Source: Lachnospiraceae bacterium (lineage in GTDB: Bacteria > Bacillota > Clostridia > Lachnospirales > Lachnospiraceae). From it: a stretch of 50,008 nucleotides of DNA. Where the stretch lies: positions 1 through 50,008 of the forward strand of contig JAILNN010000122.1 of assembly GCA_024691565.1 (NCBI GenBank), given 5' to 3'. The first letter of the stretch is position 1; each line of letters opens with the position of its first letter. Position numbers and translations under genes: made by a program. The notes under the pieces were generated by a model. The model worked only from the letters and a program-made list of their open reading frames with translations, did not search any database and had not been told where the DNA came from. Positions 10,612 through 21,843 of this stretch are shown piece after piece.

Positions 10612-12969
10612 TTACTCAACAGCACCACCAGTTGAGGTAGAACTATTATCTTTATTATTCTTTGAAGTATTATCTGTTTCACTAGCTGAGTTATCACTCG
10701 AACTATCTGAAGCAGTAACGTCTTTCTTAGCTACATTAGCAATAATCTTATATTTTCTAGCGCTTCCAGTATCGGATGTAACCGTAACATAGAAGGTATT
10801 TCTTCCTTCTTTCAAATTAAAGGTTCCACAACCACTGACTGAAGCATTGCTATTAGCCGCTCTCGCAGCAATTCTAAGCCTCTTACACCACGACTCAAGG
10901 TCTACAGTAAATGTATTCTCACCTTCAGTAGGTCTAAATATATTATTTCCCTGACTATATGTAAGCTTTAAGCTCTTAAGATAATTATTACCAGACTTCG
11001 CATTTGAAAGGTCAGATACCCTAATAACCTTATCTGTTGTGTCGCCTCCTGATGGAATTGCAGCCCTATTAGTAGGCATATTTAAGTATACAGGAATGAC
11101 AAAGGTAATATTCATGCTTTTAGCTGCCGTACCATAAGCCTGAACAGCTTTCTCAGCTTCACTCACATTAGCCATAATATTAGCCATATATTGGTGGTTA
11201 AAGGTCGAAATATCAGTGACATTAAACTTCTGGAAATACATAGTATTCTGTCCAATATTAATATAATTCTCACCAATAAACATTGCACCACCTACAATAG
11301 CGCGGTAGTGGTTTGTCCAAGGACGCATATATCCAGAAGACGCCCTAGCATAGCTTAAACCAGAAGCAATTGCGCCACCAGCTACAGTAGAATTATTTGC
11401 ACCAATATTATAGAAATTCTGAACACCACTCGAATTAGTAACCGAAGAACTAAAGCTTGTGCTTGAGGTTACAACCTCCTGCTTTGTTCTTGCAGCAAGG
11501 AAATAAGGACTAACTCCTGATGCTGCAGCGGCATCCATATAAGTCTGAGAGTAAGAAATAGATTTACTCTTATTTCCATCATTATAATTAAAGGTTGTTT
11601 TATACATAGGCGTTCCTTGTAAAACAATCTCCGTACCAGCCCTACTCTGAACAGCCTTTTGATATGTTAAATCTTCAAATTGGAAGATATCAACCTCGTT
11701 AAGGAAGTTTCTAGGATCTAGATAATACTTAACCGCTTTATCAGACGCTGTAACCCAATTACTTCCATCATATGCAATATATGAACCAGTCTTCTCATCA
11801 TAAGCTCCAGGAGCCTTAGACTTCCACTCACTTGAAAGGTAGGAAGGAAGAAGGTTCAAACCAACTCTAGACTCAGCCTCAACAACATCAGCCCAGTCAA
11901 GACCTGTTTCATATGCTTCAAATTCCCAATAAGGATATTTTTCATGAAGCTTCGCCAAATCATAGATATAGGACGATGGGAAACCAGCCTTCTCCATCTT
12001 TTCCTTAAATTCCTTATCAGAAATAGGTTTCTCAGTAGTCTTAACAACAGGTTTTGCAGTAGTACGAGGTTTCTTTCTAGGAACAATTTTTTCCTCTTCT
12101 GCCTGAGCTAAAACTAACTCTGTTTTCGTAACATAATTCTTTTCAAATTCAACATCCTCAAAGAAGACATTATCATCTGAAACGTAACCAGAAACCTTAG
12201 AATTATCTAATACCACTTCAACATAATCATAAACCTTTTCATCACTCTTCTGTGTTCCAATAACTAAGATAGGTGTATTATGTTCAAGCTTTATAATATT
12301 TCCATTAAGCATCAGATTATTTCCATTGATTTTACTCTTCAAAGTTAATTCTTCAGTAGCAATAATCTTAGCATTAACTGCGGCATTATAGTTAACAAGA
12401 ATATATTTAGAATTAATATATCCCTGATATGGATTTCCATTATAGTCAAATGAAATCTTATACCATTTTTCACCCTCATAAATTGAGTTTGAAATAATCT
12501 TAACAGACTCATTTTCCTCTAAAACAAGTCTCTTGTCACCATCATAAACAAAGGATGAACCAGAAGCTGGATTTCTATATAAAACAGTATTTTCAGAAAC
12601 AAATCCAGTAATACTATCAGTCGTCATTCCACTTGTAACAACCAAGTATTTTTTCTCAACATAACCTTCAATATTTCCTTCATCCTCTAATTTATAGATA
12701 ATCTTACACCAATCATTTTTTTCACTTACAATCGTAACTTCCATTCCGGTTGAAAGTTCAACGGGCTCATCCTCAGAATCAAGCTGAACCCTGTCGGCAT
12801 TAACATTTGGCTCTTCAAATATGTTTATCGGTGTAGCAGCATTTACCCTAGCAGGAGTTGTTGCATCCGTAGCTACATATTCTTTCTTGTTTAAATATAT
12901 AAATGCACCTACAGCGAAAATCAAAGTAAAGATAACCAATATAATAACCTTGATTTTTTTACTTATCAT
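10612..12969 (-). CDS. Cell-wall hydrolase: SH3-like repeats, LytD-type N-acetylglucosaminidase domain, C-terminal cadherin-like beta-sandwich
   Basis: ORF 785 aa; N-terminal TM helix, repeated SH3-like segments, glucosaminidase-like region AAASGVSPYFLAARTKQEV...YNIGA, Ser/Asn-rich C-terminus. Confidence 0.8.
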   Translation of the reverse strand: MISKKIKVIILVIFTLIFAVGAFIYLNKKEYVATDATTPARVNAATPINIFEEPNVNADRVQLDSEDEPVELSTGMEVTIVSEKNDWCKIIYKLEDEGNIEGYVEKKYLVVTSGMTTDSITGFVSENTVLYRNPASGSSFVYDGDKRLVLEENESVKIISNSIYEGEKWYKISFDYNGNPYQGYINSKYILVNYNAAVNAKIIATEELTLKSKINGNNLMLNGNIIKLEHNTPILVIGTQKSDEKVYDYVEVVLDNSKVSGYVSDDNVFFEDVEFEKNYVTKTELVLAQAEEEKIVPRKKPRTTAKPVVKTTEKPISDKEFKEKMEKAGFPSSYIYDLAKLHEKYPYWEFEAYETGLDWADVVEAESRVGLNLLPSYLSSEWKSKAPGAYDEKTGSYIAYDGSNWVTASDKAVKYYLDPRNFLNEVDIFQFEDLTYQKAVQSRAGTEIVLQGTPMYKTTFNYNDGNKSKSISYSQTYMDAAAASGVSPYFLAARTKQEVVTSSTSFSSSVTNSSGVQNFYNIGANNSTVAGGAIASGLSYARASSGYMRPWTNHYRAIVGGAMFIGENYINIGQNTMYFQKFNVTDISTFNHQYMANIMANVSEAEKAVQAYGTAAKSMNITFVIPVYLNMPTNRAAIPSGGDTTDKVIRVSDLSNAKSGNNYLKSLKLTYSQGNNIFRPTEGENTFTVDLESWCKRLRIAARAANSNASVSGCGTFNLKEGRNTFYVTVTSDTGSARKYKIIANVAKKDVTASDSSSDNSASETDNTSKNNKDNSSTSTGGAVE

Positions 12970-13730
12970 ATATAAAGTTTTCCCTTCTGAAAGCCTTCCT
13001 TCGCAACAAAATAAACTCTATCAGCTTCTTCTGAAGCTTTCTCACCTGTAAAGGCATTGTAGGAAGCAACAAGTTCAAGTCCAGCCTCAGAAATCATTTC
13101 AACAATATCCTCGATTAAATAGGCCTTTTGAACATGATCCTCCTCATATCTGTCATATTTATTCTCATCATCCTTGATAAACATTGTAATATGACTAATA
13201 TTCTCTCGGCTCACACTATCATACTCATTTTCCCAAATAACAGCGGCATTATCACGACAATCCGTGACCGTACTATCACCAACTGTCTTTTCAAAAAAAT
13301 GACTCGTTTTCATATCAAAAATAAATATTCCATCTTTTTCAAGATAGTTATTTACCTTCTTAAAAATCTCAACAATTTCGTCTCTCTCAAGAATATAGTT
13401 TAAGCTATCGCATACACTAACAACTGCATCAACTGTGCCAAAAAGCTCCATTTCACGCATATCTTGATTTAAAAGAAGTGATTTTTCACACTTTTCTCTC
13501 GCAATCTCAAGCATCTCAGATGAATAATCAAGACCAATCGTGTCATAACCTTCATTCTCAAGTCTTTTTAAAATTTCACCAGTACCACATCCTAAATCTA
13601 AAATTGTTCCCTTTTCAATTCCATTATTCATGAGTAGTACATGTATATAAGAAAACCATGTATCATAGGATATATTATCCATAAAATCATCATATATCGC
13701 AGAAAACATACTATATTCTGGCGTTTCCAT
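12966..13730 (-). CDS. Class I SAM-dependent methyltransferase
   Basis: ORF 254 aa; motif I ILDLGCGTGEIL, DAVVSVCDSLNYIL. Confidence 0.9.
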   Translation of the reverse strand: METPEYSMFSAIYDDFMDNISYDTWFSYIHVLLMNNGIEKGTILDLGCGTGEILKRLENEGYDTIGLDYSSEMLEIAREKCEKSLLLNQDMREMELFGTVDAVVSVCDSLNYILERDEIVEIFKKVNNYLEKDGIFIFDMKTSHFFEKTVGDSTVTDCRDNAAVIWENEYDSVSRENISHITMFIKDDENKYDRYEEDHVQKAYLIEDIVEMISEAGLELVASYNAFTGEKASEEADRVYFVAKEGFQKGKLYI

Positions 13731-13859
13731 ATCAATCCCTCAATTCTCAAACTTTATAAACATATATTTATTAACTAAAACCAACTAATATTACCACAAA
13801 CAACTATATAAATGCAAATCATCGCGATATAATCAATGTAATTCTTATAGGTTTTCTTC

Positions 13860-14459
13860 CTAGAGTTCATCCAGATTCTTAGAATATGCAGGAATAAATT
13901 CTTTCATGAAGATATTTGCTTCCTCACAATCTAACTCGACAATAGCCTTATATGTAGATTCTTTAGCACATCTAAACTCGCTATTTCCATTATTCTCTTC
14001 TTCTACACACTTAATATATGCAGAAATCTTATCGGCCGCCTTAATAATCTTCTTAGAATCCTTATCCAAATCATCCGGAATAATTATGTTTTCATAAACT
14101 GGACGAAGGTCATCTGGAAGTTTATTAAGCATTCTAAATGCAGCCCTCTTTTCAATCCTCTTATACTCATTCTTAATATCTTCATTCTCATATTTAACAG
14201 GAGTTGGCATATCTCCTGTAATAATCTCAGTACAATCATGATACATCGCAACAACAGCGAGATGCTCAGTATTATAATTCTTTCCAAGTCTAATATTTCC
14301 AAGATTTGCAAGACAAAGTCCAATCATCGCAACCTCAAGGCTATGTTCACTTATGTTTTCCTTAACGGAATTTCTCATAAGTGCCCATCTCTCAATATAT
14401 TTCATCCTTGATGTCATCGCAAAAAATGTATCATTACGTCTTTCGTTTACATGTTCCAT
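13860..14459 (-). CDS. HD-domain hydrolase, YfbR-like 5'-deoxynucleotidase
   Basis: ORF 199 aa; RWALMRNSVKENISEHSLEVAMI, MYHDCTEIITGDMPTPVKY HD motif. Confidence 0.87.
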   Translation of the reverse strand: MEHVNERRNDTFFAMTSRMKYIERWALMRNSVKENISEHSLEVAMIGLCLANLGNIRLGKNYNTEHLAVVAMYHDCTEIITGDMPTPVKYENEDIKNEYKRIEKRAAFRMLNKLPDDLRPVYENIIIPDDLDKDSKKIIKAADKISAYIKCVEEENNGNSEFRCAKESTYKAIVELDCEEANIFMKEFIPAYSKNLDEL

Positions 14460-14469
14460 CTTTCTACCT

Positions 14470-17307
14470 CTATTTCAATTTTCCTTTTAAATACTGACCT
14501 GTAAATGAAGCCTGTTCTTTAACAATCTGTTCTGGTGTTCCCTTTGCAATAACAGTTCCACCACCGTCACCACCTTCAGGTCCCATATCAATAATATAAT
14601 CAGCATTCTTAATAACATCTAAATTATGCTCAATTACAAGAACTGTACTACCATAATCAACAAGTCTATGCATGATTTTTATAAGCTTATCAACATCTTC
14701 AAAATGTAAACCAGTTGTTGGCTCATCTAAGATATAAATTGTCTTTCCTGTATTCCTACGGCTAAGTTCAGTAGCAAGCTTAACTCTCTGTGCTTCACCA
14801 CCTGAAAGAGTCGTCGAAGACTGACCAAGTTTAATATAAGATAATCCCACATCTGCAAGTGTATCGAGCTTATCCTTAATACTCTTAACAGGAGCAAAGA
14901 ATTCTCTCGCTTCCTCAACAGTCATATCGAGAACATCAGCAATACTCTTTCCCTTATACTTAACTTCAAGAGTCTCTTTATTATATCTCTTACCTTTACA
15001 CTCCTCACAAGGCACATAAACATCTGGAAGGAAGTTCATTTCTATCTTTATGATACCATCACCACAACAATTTTCACATCTTCCACCTTTAACGTTGAAA
15101 CTAAAACGTCCTTTTGCATATCCCTTCGCCTTAGCATCCTCAGTTGCTGCAAAAAGAGTTCTAATCATATCAAACATACCTGTATAGGTCGCAGGATTTG
15201 ATCTAGGTGTCCTTCCAATAGGCGACTGGTCAATCTGAATAACCTTATCTAGCTGTTCTAAACCGCTAATTGACTTAAATTTTCCAAGTGGTCTTCTAGC
15301 ATGATTAAGTTTTCTTGCAAGCACCTTATATAAAACCTCATTAACAAGAGAGCTTTTACCAGAGCCAGAAACACCTGTAACAAGAGTAAGTACACCCAGC
15401 GGAAATTTAACATCGACACTTTTAAGGTTATTCTCAGCAGCACCTTTAAGAGTAAGCCATCCCTTAGGTTTTCTTCTAACAGGATTATACTCAATTACCT
15501 TCCTCTTACTAAGATAATCTCCAGTAATTGAATCCTTACAATTAATTATCTCTTCAGCAGTTCCTGCACAAATCACATTACCACCGTTTTCACCAGCCCT
15601 AGGTCCGATATCAACGATATAATCAGCCTCCATCATAGTATCCTCATCATGTTCAACAACAATCAAGGTATTTCCAATATCACGAAGTCTCTTCAGTGCA
15701 GAAATCAATTTATCATTATCTCTTTGATGTAAACCGATACTTGGCTCATCAAGGATATATGCCACACCAACAAGGCCAGAACCAATCTGAGTTGCAAGAC
15801 GAATTCTTTGAGCCTCACCACCTGACAAAGTAGATGTTGCATTTGACAAACTAACATAGTCTAATCCTACTTCAACCAAAAATCCCAGTCTCGCATTAAT
15901 CTCCTTAAGAATCAGTCTTCCAATCATCTTCTGTCTATCATTAAGCTCAATATTCTTCATAAATTCAGCCAATTTCTTAATAGACATATCCGTAATTTCA
16001 TCAATATGTTTACCAGCAACCGTAACTCCAAGAGCTTCCTTCTTAAGTCTTTTTCCACCACAGGTAGAACAAGGCTTAATTAGCATAAATGTCTCATATT
16101 CTTTCTTTGAAAGCTCAGAACCAGTTTCTCTATATCTCTTTTGTACATTCTTTATGATACCATCAAAGTGAATATCATAAACTCCAGTACCTCTTTGGCC
16201 TGTATACTTAACCTTAACAGCCCTGTCAGCTCCTCTCATAAGAATATTCTTAATCTTGTCAGGATATTCTTCATAAGGAGTAGTTAGTTTAAACTTATAT
16301 TCCTTTGAAAGAGCATTAAGAATAGAACCCGAAAAACTATTAGGGTCACTCGCAGACTGCCATCCTGGAACAACAATAGCACCATCAGCAATACTAAGAG
16401 AAGGATCTGGAATAATCAAATCCTCATCAAATTCCATAGTAAATCCAAGTCCCGTACATGCAGGACAGGCACCAAATGGATTATTAAAAGAAAAGCTTCT
16501 TGGTTCAATCTCATCAATACTAATATTACAATCAGGGCAAGAAAAACTCTCGCTAAAATTCATAACTCTTTCATTTGGAATCTCAACCTTAACAAGCCCA
16601 TCTCCAAGTCTTAATGCATTCTCAAGAGAATCAACTAATCTGCTTCTAACCCCTTCTCTAACAGTCAATCTGTCAATCATAATATCGATATTATGTTTTT
16701 TATTCTTTTCGAGATTAATATCCTCAGATAGCTCATAGGTATGTTCATCAATAACAGCTCTTACATAACCACTCTTTTTAGCACTCTCTAAAAGCTTTCT
16801 ATGTTCACCCTTCCTACCTCTAACAACTGGTGCTAAAATAATAAGCCTTGTTTTTTCAGGCAAATCAAGAATCTCATCAGCCATCGTATCGACGGTTGAA
16901 CGATTAATTTCCTTTCCACAATTAGGACAATGAACAACTCCAATACGCGCAAAAAGAAGCCTAAAATAATCATATATTTCTGTAACTGTACCAACAGTTG
17001 AACGTGGGTTTCGATTTGTAGAACGTTGATCGATGGCAATAGCAGGTGGAAGTCCCTCAATAGACTCCACCTCAGGCTTTTCCATCATACCTAAGAATTG
17101 CCTGGCATAGGACGAAAGAGATTCCATATATCTCCTTTGTCCTTCGGCATAAATTGTATCAAATGCAAGAGAAGATTTCCCAGAGCCTGAAAGTCCTGTA
17201 ATAACAACAAACTCATCTCTGGGAATATCAATATCGATATTTTTTAGATTGTGCTCATTAGCACCTCGAATTCTAATATATTTTTTTAATTCTTCATGTT
17301 TTCTCAT
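14470..17307 (-). CDS. uvrA: Excinuclease ABC subunit A
   Basis: ORF 945 aa; [21 protein letters not shown] start, two ABC ATPase domains, zinc finger motifs. Confidence 0.97.
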   Translation of the reverse strand: MRKHEELKKYIRIRGANEHNLKNIDIDIPRDEFVVITGLSGSGKSSLAFDTIYAEGQRRYMESLSSYARQFLGMMEKPEVESIEGLPPAIAIDQRSTNRNPRSTVGTVTEIYDYFRLLFARIGVVHCPNCGKEINRSTVDTMADEILDLPEKTRLIILAPVVRGRKGEHRKLLESAKKSGYVRAVIDEHTYELSEDINLEKNKKHNIDIMIDRLTVREGVRSRLVDSLENALRLGDGLVKVEIPNERVMNFSESFSCPDCNISIDEIEPRSFSFNNPFGACPACTGLGFTMEFDEDLIIPDPSLSIADGAIVVPGWQSASDPNSFSGSILNALSKEYKFKLTTPYEEYPDKIKNILMRGADRAVKVKYTGQRGTGVYDIHFDGIIKNVQKRYRETGSELSKKEYETFMLIKPCSTCGGKRLKKEALGVTVAGKHIDEITDMSIKKLAEFMKNIELNDRQKMIGRLILKEINARLGFLVEVGLDYVSLSNATSTLSGGEAQRIRLATQIGSGLVGVAYILDEPSIGLHQRDNDKLISALKRLRDIGNTLIVVEHDEDTMMEADYIVDIGPRAGENGGNVICAGTAEEIINCKDSITGDYLSKRKVIEYNPVRRKPKGWLTLKGAAENNLKSVDVKFPLGVLTLVTGVSGSGKSSLVNEVLYKVLARKLNHARRPLGKFKSISGLEQLDKVIQIDQSPIGRTPRSNPATYTGMFDMIRTLFAATEDAKAKGYAKGRFSFNVKGGRCENCCGDGIIKIEMNFLPDVYVPCEECKGKRYNKETLEVKYKGKSIADVLDMTVEEAREFFAPVKSIKDKLDTLADVGLSYIKLGQSSTTLSGGEAQRVKLATELSRRNTGKTIYILDEPTTGLHFEDVDKLIKIMHRLVDYGSTVLVIEHNLDVIKNADYIIDMGPEGGDGGGTVIAKGTPEQIVKEQASFTGQYLKGKLK

Positions 17308-17319
17308 TTTTTTAAATTC

Positions 17320-17979
17320 TTACTCTAATCCTGTTTTTATTTTATCCTTCAAATAATCAGATAATTCAACTACTCCGTCACCACTTCTAGATGACACATT
17401 AAAAATTTCACAATTCTTATTTACATCTTTGACATCATTTTTAACTCTATCAACATCAAATTCAAAATAAGGAAGCATATCAGCCTTATTAATTACCATA
17501 CAATCAGCTGTACTAAAGAGCAGAGGATATTTCACAACCTTATCATCACCCTCAGGTACACTTAAAAGAGCAATTCTTAAATTCTCACCAATGTTAAACT
17601 CTGCTGGACAAACCAAATTTCCAATATTTTCAATAAAAATAACATCAAGATTATCTAAATCAAACATAGGTAGAATACACTCAATTGACTTTGCTTCAAT
17701 ATGGCATGCACCCTGAGTCTGAAGCTGGACAACAGGAATTCCAAGTTCATCAATCTTCTGGGCATCAATAGTTTCTGTAATATCTCCTTCAATAATTCCA
17801 ATCTTAAAATCTGGAGAAAGCTTCTCAATCAAAGATGTGAGAAGTGTAGTCTTACCAGCTCCAGGAGAACCAATTACATTAACAATATAAACCTTCTTCT
17901 TAGAAGTTACCTCCTTAATTTGATCACTTACGTCTTCATTCCATTCTAAAACCTGCTTAACAACCTTAATTTCTCTCAT
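17320..17979 (-). CDS. hypB: Hydrogenase nickel incorporation protein HypB
   Basis: ORF 17320..18006; [39 protein letters not shown]. Start near [15 protein letters not shown]; no His-rich N-terminal extension. Confidence 0.94.
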   Translation of the reverse strand: MREIKVVKQVLEWNEDVSDQIKEVTSKKKVYIVNVIGSPGAGKTTLLTSLIEKLSPDFKIGIIEGDITETIDAQKIDELGIPVVQLQTQGACHIEAKSIECILPMFDLDNLDVIFIENIGNLVCPAEFNIGENLRIALLSVPEGDDKVVKYPLLFSTADCMVINKADMLPYFEFDVDRVKNDVKDVNKNCEIFNVSSRSGDGVVELSDYLKDKIKTGLE

Positions 17980-18006
17980 CATTTCTCTCCTAAAAATTAT
18001 TGGCAT

Positions 18007-19920
18007 TTACTGCCTATTCATATGTGCCTTCACCTTTTCTTTATACATCAGTTCATCAGCAACACTGATTCTCTTATCTAAATCAATATCCTTTGTTGGT
18101 ACAAATGTACAAACACCAATACTGATTGTGATTTCATATGGTTTACCAGATTTAGCATTATATTCATCCAAATAATCCTGGACTCTTCTACGATAATTAA
18201 CTTCAAAATTAGGCTCACGAAGTTTACCAGCAACTATAAATTCATCACCGCCAAACCTAGCGCAAAACTCGCCATTAATCGCTGCCTTCTTAAGTGCATG
18301 TGCAGAGGCTACAATAGCTAAATCTCCATCACTATGTCCATAAGTATCATTGATAACCTTAAGTCTATTAAGGTCAGCTGATACAATAACAAATTCACTT
18401 CCTTCTTCAATACATTCTTCAAAGACCTTATTAACCTCTTGATAAAAACCACGTCTATTTAATAGACCAGTAATATGGTCATGAATATATTTATCTTCCA
18501 AAGATTGAATGAATTTTCTTTGTAACATATAGTTCTTCTTAAGCTCAAGTGCAGTACTTAAGTTCATCAAAAACTCATATAAAATATTATAATTAACAAC
18601 CTCATGTTCATAATCAAGAATCGCATAACCTATAGCTTCATCATGAACATGCATTGGGAAAACAACAATACTATCAAACTCATCAAAAACCTGATCAATC
18701 TCAGGGATAATATTAATTGTTGGAAAATCAATTATACCTTTCCAAGTATCCCAATGTCGATAAATCATCAAATCCATCTTAGATGAATATCCTTTTTTAC
18801 GTCTTGTAGTTTTGATAATATCATCAATTTCATTTTCAATTAAGAAAACATCATCAACACAAACCATAAATAATTTTGTATTGAAAAGCTCAACATATCT
18901 TTTCAAGTTTTCAAAGATTTCCATAAAGGTATCATTATCAGTCAAATCTGTAACCATCTTTACCTGATTCTGATTCATAAATGTCATAACATTAATTCTA
19001 TCACTAAGCTGTTCAATCAACTTATTAGTCGCAAACCTTGATTGTTTCGAAGGACAACCACAGGTTCCACCAATAATCATATGTGAATCAACCCATTTTC
19101 TTTTGTTACATCTAAGACCTTCAAACAACCTTGTGAAAAGATCAAACGTCTCAATAGCCGTTCTATCAATATCATGGGCCGCTGTAGTAATAACAGGCTG
19201 ATGATTAAGTGCGTAACTAATGCCATCAAAACCGGTTACTGCAACATCTTCAGGAACACGAATACCAGCATCTCTTAAACAATCAAAAACTGTAGCAGCC
19301 ATGGTATCATTTGCACAAACAAAAGCATCTGGTAAAGGAAGATCACTACTTAAGAATTTTTCCATAACCTCCTTAGTTGGCCTTCCCCAAAATCCACCAT
19401 AACCAAGTCGTCTTTCATCTAATTCAAGATTATACTCTCGTAATACCGACCTAAAAACATTAAGACGCCTATCAGAAAACTCATTATTTTCAATACCAGC
19501 AATAAAATTAAAAACCTTAAAGTGATGAACTTCAATCAAGTGTCTAGTGATATCTTCCATCGCCTTATCATAATTAAAGCTGACATTATAACAACCATCA
19601 ATAAATCTATCTACAGAGACTACTGGAATACTCTTAACTCTAGCACAATCCATAATTAGATCTATAACCCTTTGTGATTTAATCGTTTCAGACATCAAAA
19701 CAATACCATCAATCAAGTCATAGTTCATTAAATCAAAAACATACCCCTCACCCTGATCGTTGGTAGTCCCTTCATTCATCTGTGTAAATGCATAAAATGT
19801 GATTAACTTAAAGTCATACGAAGCAGCATATTTGGAAAAAGAGTTGAGAAAGTCCCCATTATATTCTTCATCAATTCCACCAATACAAATACCTATAACT
19901 TTTTTTCCGTTTTCGAGCAA
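18007..19920 (-). CDS. Diguanylate cyclase with N-terminal LacI-type (periplasmic-binding-protein-like) sensor domain lacking an HTH
   Basis: ORF 643 aa; N-terminal LacI/RbsB-like fold (PDAFVCANDTMAATVFDCLRDAGIRVPEDVAVTGFDG), C-terminal GGDEF domain with ARFGGDEFIVAG. ORF-track start includes the RBS (GGAGGAGGTG); TTG at 19920 is the more plausible start. Confidence 0.9.
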   Translation of the reverse strand: MLENGKKVIGICIGGIDEEYNGDFLNSFSKYAASYDFKLITFYAFTQMNEGTTNDQGEGYVFDLMNYDLIDGIVLMSETIKSQRVIDLIMDCARVKSIPVVSVDRFIDGCYNVSFNYDKAMEDITRHLIEVHHFKVFNFIAGIENNEFSDRRLNVFRSVLREYNLELDERRLGYGGFWGRPTKEVMEKFLSSDLPLPDAFVCANDTMAATVFDCLRDAGIRVPEDVAVTGFDGISYALNHQPVITTAAHDIDRTAIETFDLFTRLFEGLRCNKRKWVDSHMIIGGTCGCPSKQSRFATNKLIEQLSDRINVMTFMNQNQVKMVTDLTDNDTFMEIFENLKRYVELFNTKLFMVCVDDVFLIENEIDDIIKTTRRKKGYSSKMDLMIYRHWDTWKGIIDFPTINIIPEIDQVFDEFDSIVVFPMHVHDEAIGYAILDYEHEVVNYNILYEFLMNLSTALELKKNYMLQRKFIQSLEDKYIHDHITGLLNRRGFYQEVNKVFEECIEEGSEFVIVSADLNRLKVINDTYGHSDGDLAIVASAHALKKAAINGEFCARFGGDEFIVAGKLREPNFEVNYRRRVQDYLDEYNAKSGKPYEITISIGVCTFVPTKDIDLDKRISVADELMYKEKVKAHMNRQ

Positions 19921-20073
19921 TAAACACACCTCCTCCAATAAATTCCAAAAATATACTATTATATTTTCCAGATAAGAAGCGTTAATCTGCTTATATTTTA
20001 AAACTTTTTACCATCAAATACAAGTAAAACCATGTAAAGTTTACACTTTATTCATAAAGTAATTTCTCTAATT

Positions 20074-20415
20074 CTATTCTACTACAATGCTATCTATATA
20101 TGACTCTCTTCCCTCAATCAAATCAGCATTTCTTCCCTTACATTTAGGGCAAATAATTCTAAAATCTTCGATTTCAAAATCCTCATCGCAATCATTGCAA
20201 TGAATACGTCCAGGAAACTTCTCAATAATAAGCTCAGCCCCCTCAGAAGCTGTTCCCTCACTTAAAAGTTGAAAATAATCCTTAACTATTTCAGGCACAA
20301 GACAACTAAGCTTCCCCACTTTAAGCTTAACCGAGACAACCTTATTTGCATTATTAGTAACAGCCTCCTTGTTAACCATGTCAACAAGACCGCTAGTAAC
20401 GGATAATTCGTGCAT
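20074..20415 (-). CDS. hypA: Hydrogenase maturation nickel metallochaperone HypA
   Basis: MHELSVTSGLVD start with conserved His2, zinc site CNDCDEDFEIEDFRIICPKC. Confidence 0.94.
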   Translation of the reverse strand: MHELSVTSGLVDMVNKEAVTNNANKVVSVKLKVGKLSCLVPEIVKDYFQLLSEGTASEGAELIIEKFPGRIHCNDCDEDFEIEDFRIICPKCKGRNADLIEGRESYIDSIVVE

Positions 20416-20435
20416 CAAAAATTCCCCTTTCTAGT

Positions 20436-20760
20436 GTTCACGCCTACCAAAACACATGCGGTGATTTCGCTTCGCTCTACTGTCTGCTTTCGCAGACAAT
20501 CACCTTATGTGTTTTGGTAATGCTACCGCATTTTGTATTCCTACACAAGCAAATACAAGCAAAAATGCTTGCTTTGCTTGTGCTTCATGTTCACGCCTAC
20601 CAAAAACACATGCGGTGATTTCGCTTCGCTCTACCGTCTGCTGTCGCAGACAATCACCTTATGTTTTTTGGTAATGCTACCGCATTTTGTATTCCAACTC
20701 AACCAAACACAAGCAAGAAAAGCTTGCGTTTGATTGAGTATGAATACAAAGCGTGAACAT
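20436..20760. repeat. Tandem two-copy structured repeat element with nested inverted repeats and GTTCACGC/GCGTGAAC termini
   Basis: Copy 1 about 20436-20588, copy 2 about 20589-20760. Each contains GTTCACGCCTACCAAAA(A)CACATGCGGTGATTTCGCTTCGCTCTA(C)-GTCTGC..GCAGAC-AATCACCTTATGT..TTTTGGTAATGCTACCGCATTTTGTATTCC plus a further hairpin. Confidence 0.9.
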
Positions 20761-20769
20761 GACCTTATT

Positions 20770-21768
20770 TTAGCATATTCTAGGCAACCCTTCCCCCTGA
20801 AGAACTTCCAAACTTCTTAATCCACCTATAACAGTTCTTACGGTGAGATTCCCAAACTTTTCTCCTTGGTCTTCCACTATTTCTCCAGCTATCACAGCAT
20901 TTTCGCCATACTTTGAATTTTTAATTATTGATAGTGCTTTCTCAGCATCTTCTTCTGCTACAATCGCAACCAACTTCCCTTCGTTTCCCATATACAAAGG
21001 GTCTAGGCCTAGGATTCCACAAAAATCTTTTATCATTGGATTTACAGGTATTTTATCATCCTCTAATTCAATGTTTACCTTTGCAGAAATTGCCATTTCC
21101 TTTAAAACAGTCGCAAGTCCGCCACGAGTAATATCTCTTAGGGCATGAACCTTAATATTATTATTAACAAGTGATAAAACCATCTCATTTAAAGGAGCAT
21201 TATCACTTTCAACATTATTATCAATAGTCATTCTACTACTTAAAATTGTCGCATGATGATCTCCTAAATACCCAGATACAATAACCTTATCACCCTTCTT
21301 ACAATTCTTTGAGCTAATATCCTTTTCAGGGTTAATAAATCCGACACCTGCAGTGTTAATTATCAATCCACCACTGCCTTCAATTACCTTTGTATCACCA
21401 GCAACAATCTTTACATTTGCTTCTTTTGCAGTTTCTGCCATAGACTTGCAAATCTCACTTAAAAGTTCTGTATCTAACCCTTCTTCCAAAATAAAACCAC
21501 AGGTTAAATACTTTGGAACACTTCCTCTCATCAAAAGATCATTTACAGTTCCGCAAACCGATAATCTTCCAATATTTCCACCCGGATATGTAAGAGGCTT
21601 AACAACAAAACTATCCGTAGTCATAGCAAGCATTGCACTTCCATCGACTACTGAAGAATCCTCCATTTGAGAAAGAATCTCATTATTAAAATATTTTGCA
21701 AATATACTGTCTATAAGCTCAGAAGTAGCTCTTCCTCCACTTCCATGAGCCATTGTTATAATAGCCAT
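20770..21768 (-). CDS. hypE: Hydrogenase expression/formation protein HypE
   Basis: ORF 332 aa; MAHGSGGRATSELI start; C-terminus ends ...GEGLPRIC, matching the conserved HypE terminal PRIC cysteine. Confidence 0.96.
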   Translation of the reverse strand: MAIITMAHGSGGRATSELIDSIFAKYFNNEILSQMEDSSVVDGSAMLAMTTDSFVVKPLTYPGGNIGRLSVCGTVNDLLMRGSVPKYLTCGFILEEGLDTELLSEICKSMAETAKEANVKIVAGDTKVIEGSGGLIINTAGVGFINPEKDISSKNCKKGDKVIVSGYLGDHHATILSSRMTIDNNVESDNAPLNEMVLSLVNNNIKVHALRDITRGGLATVLKEMAISAKVNIELEDDKIPVNPMIKDFCGILGLDPLYMGNEGKLVAIVAEEDAEKALSIIKNSKYGENAVIAGEIVEDQGEKFGNLTVRTVIGGLRSLEVLQGEGLPRIC

Positions 21769-21843
21769 CTTAAAAACTCCTTTTCATAAAAAGCATCATA
21801 AACAAGTAAAATCAGACTTAAATTCATATAACTTGAATTTGTA

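Noticed and set aside
20533-20733. 66-aa ORF within the tandem repeat
   Set aside because: Runs across both copies of the inverted-repeat element without conserved protein signal or RBS.
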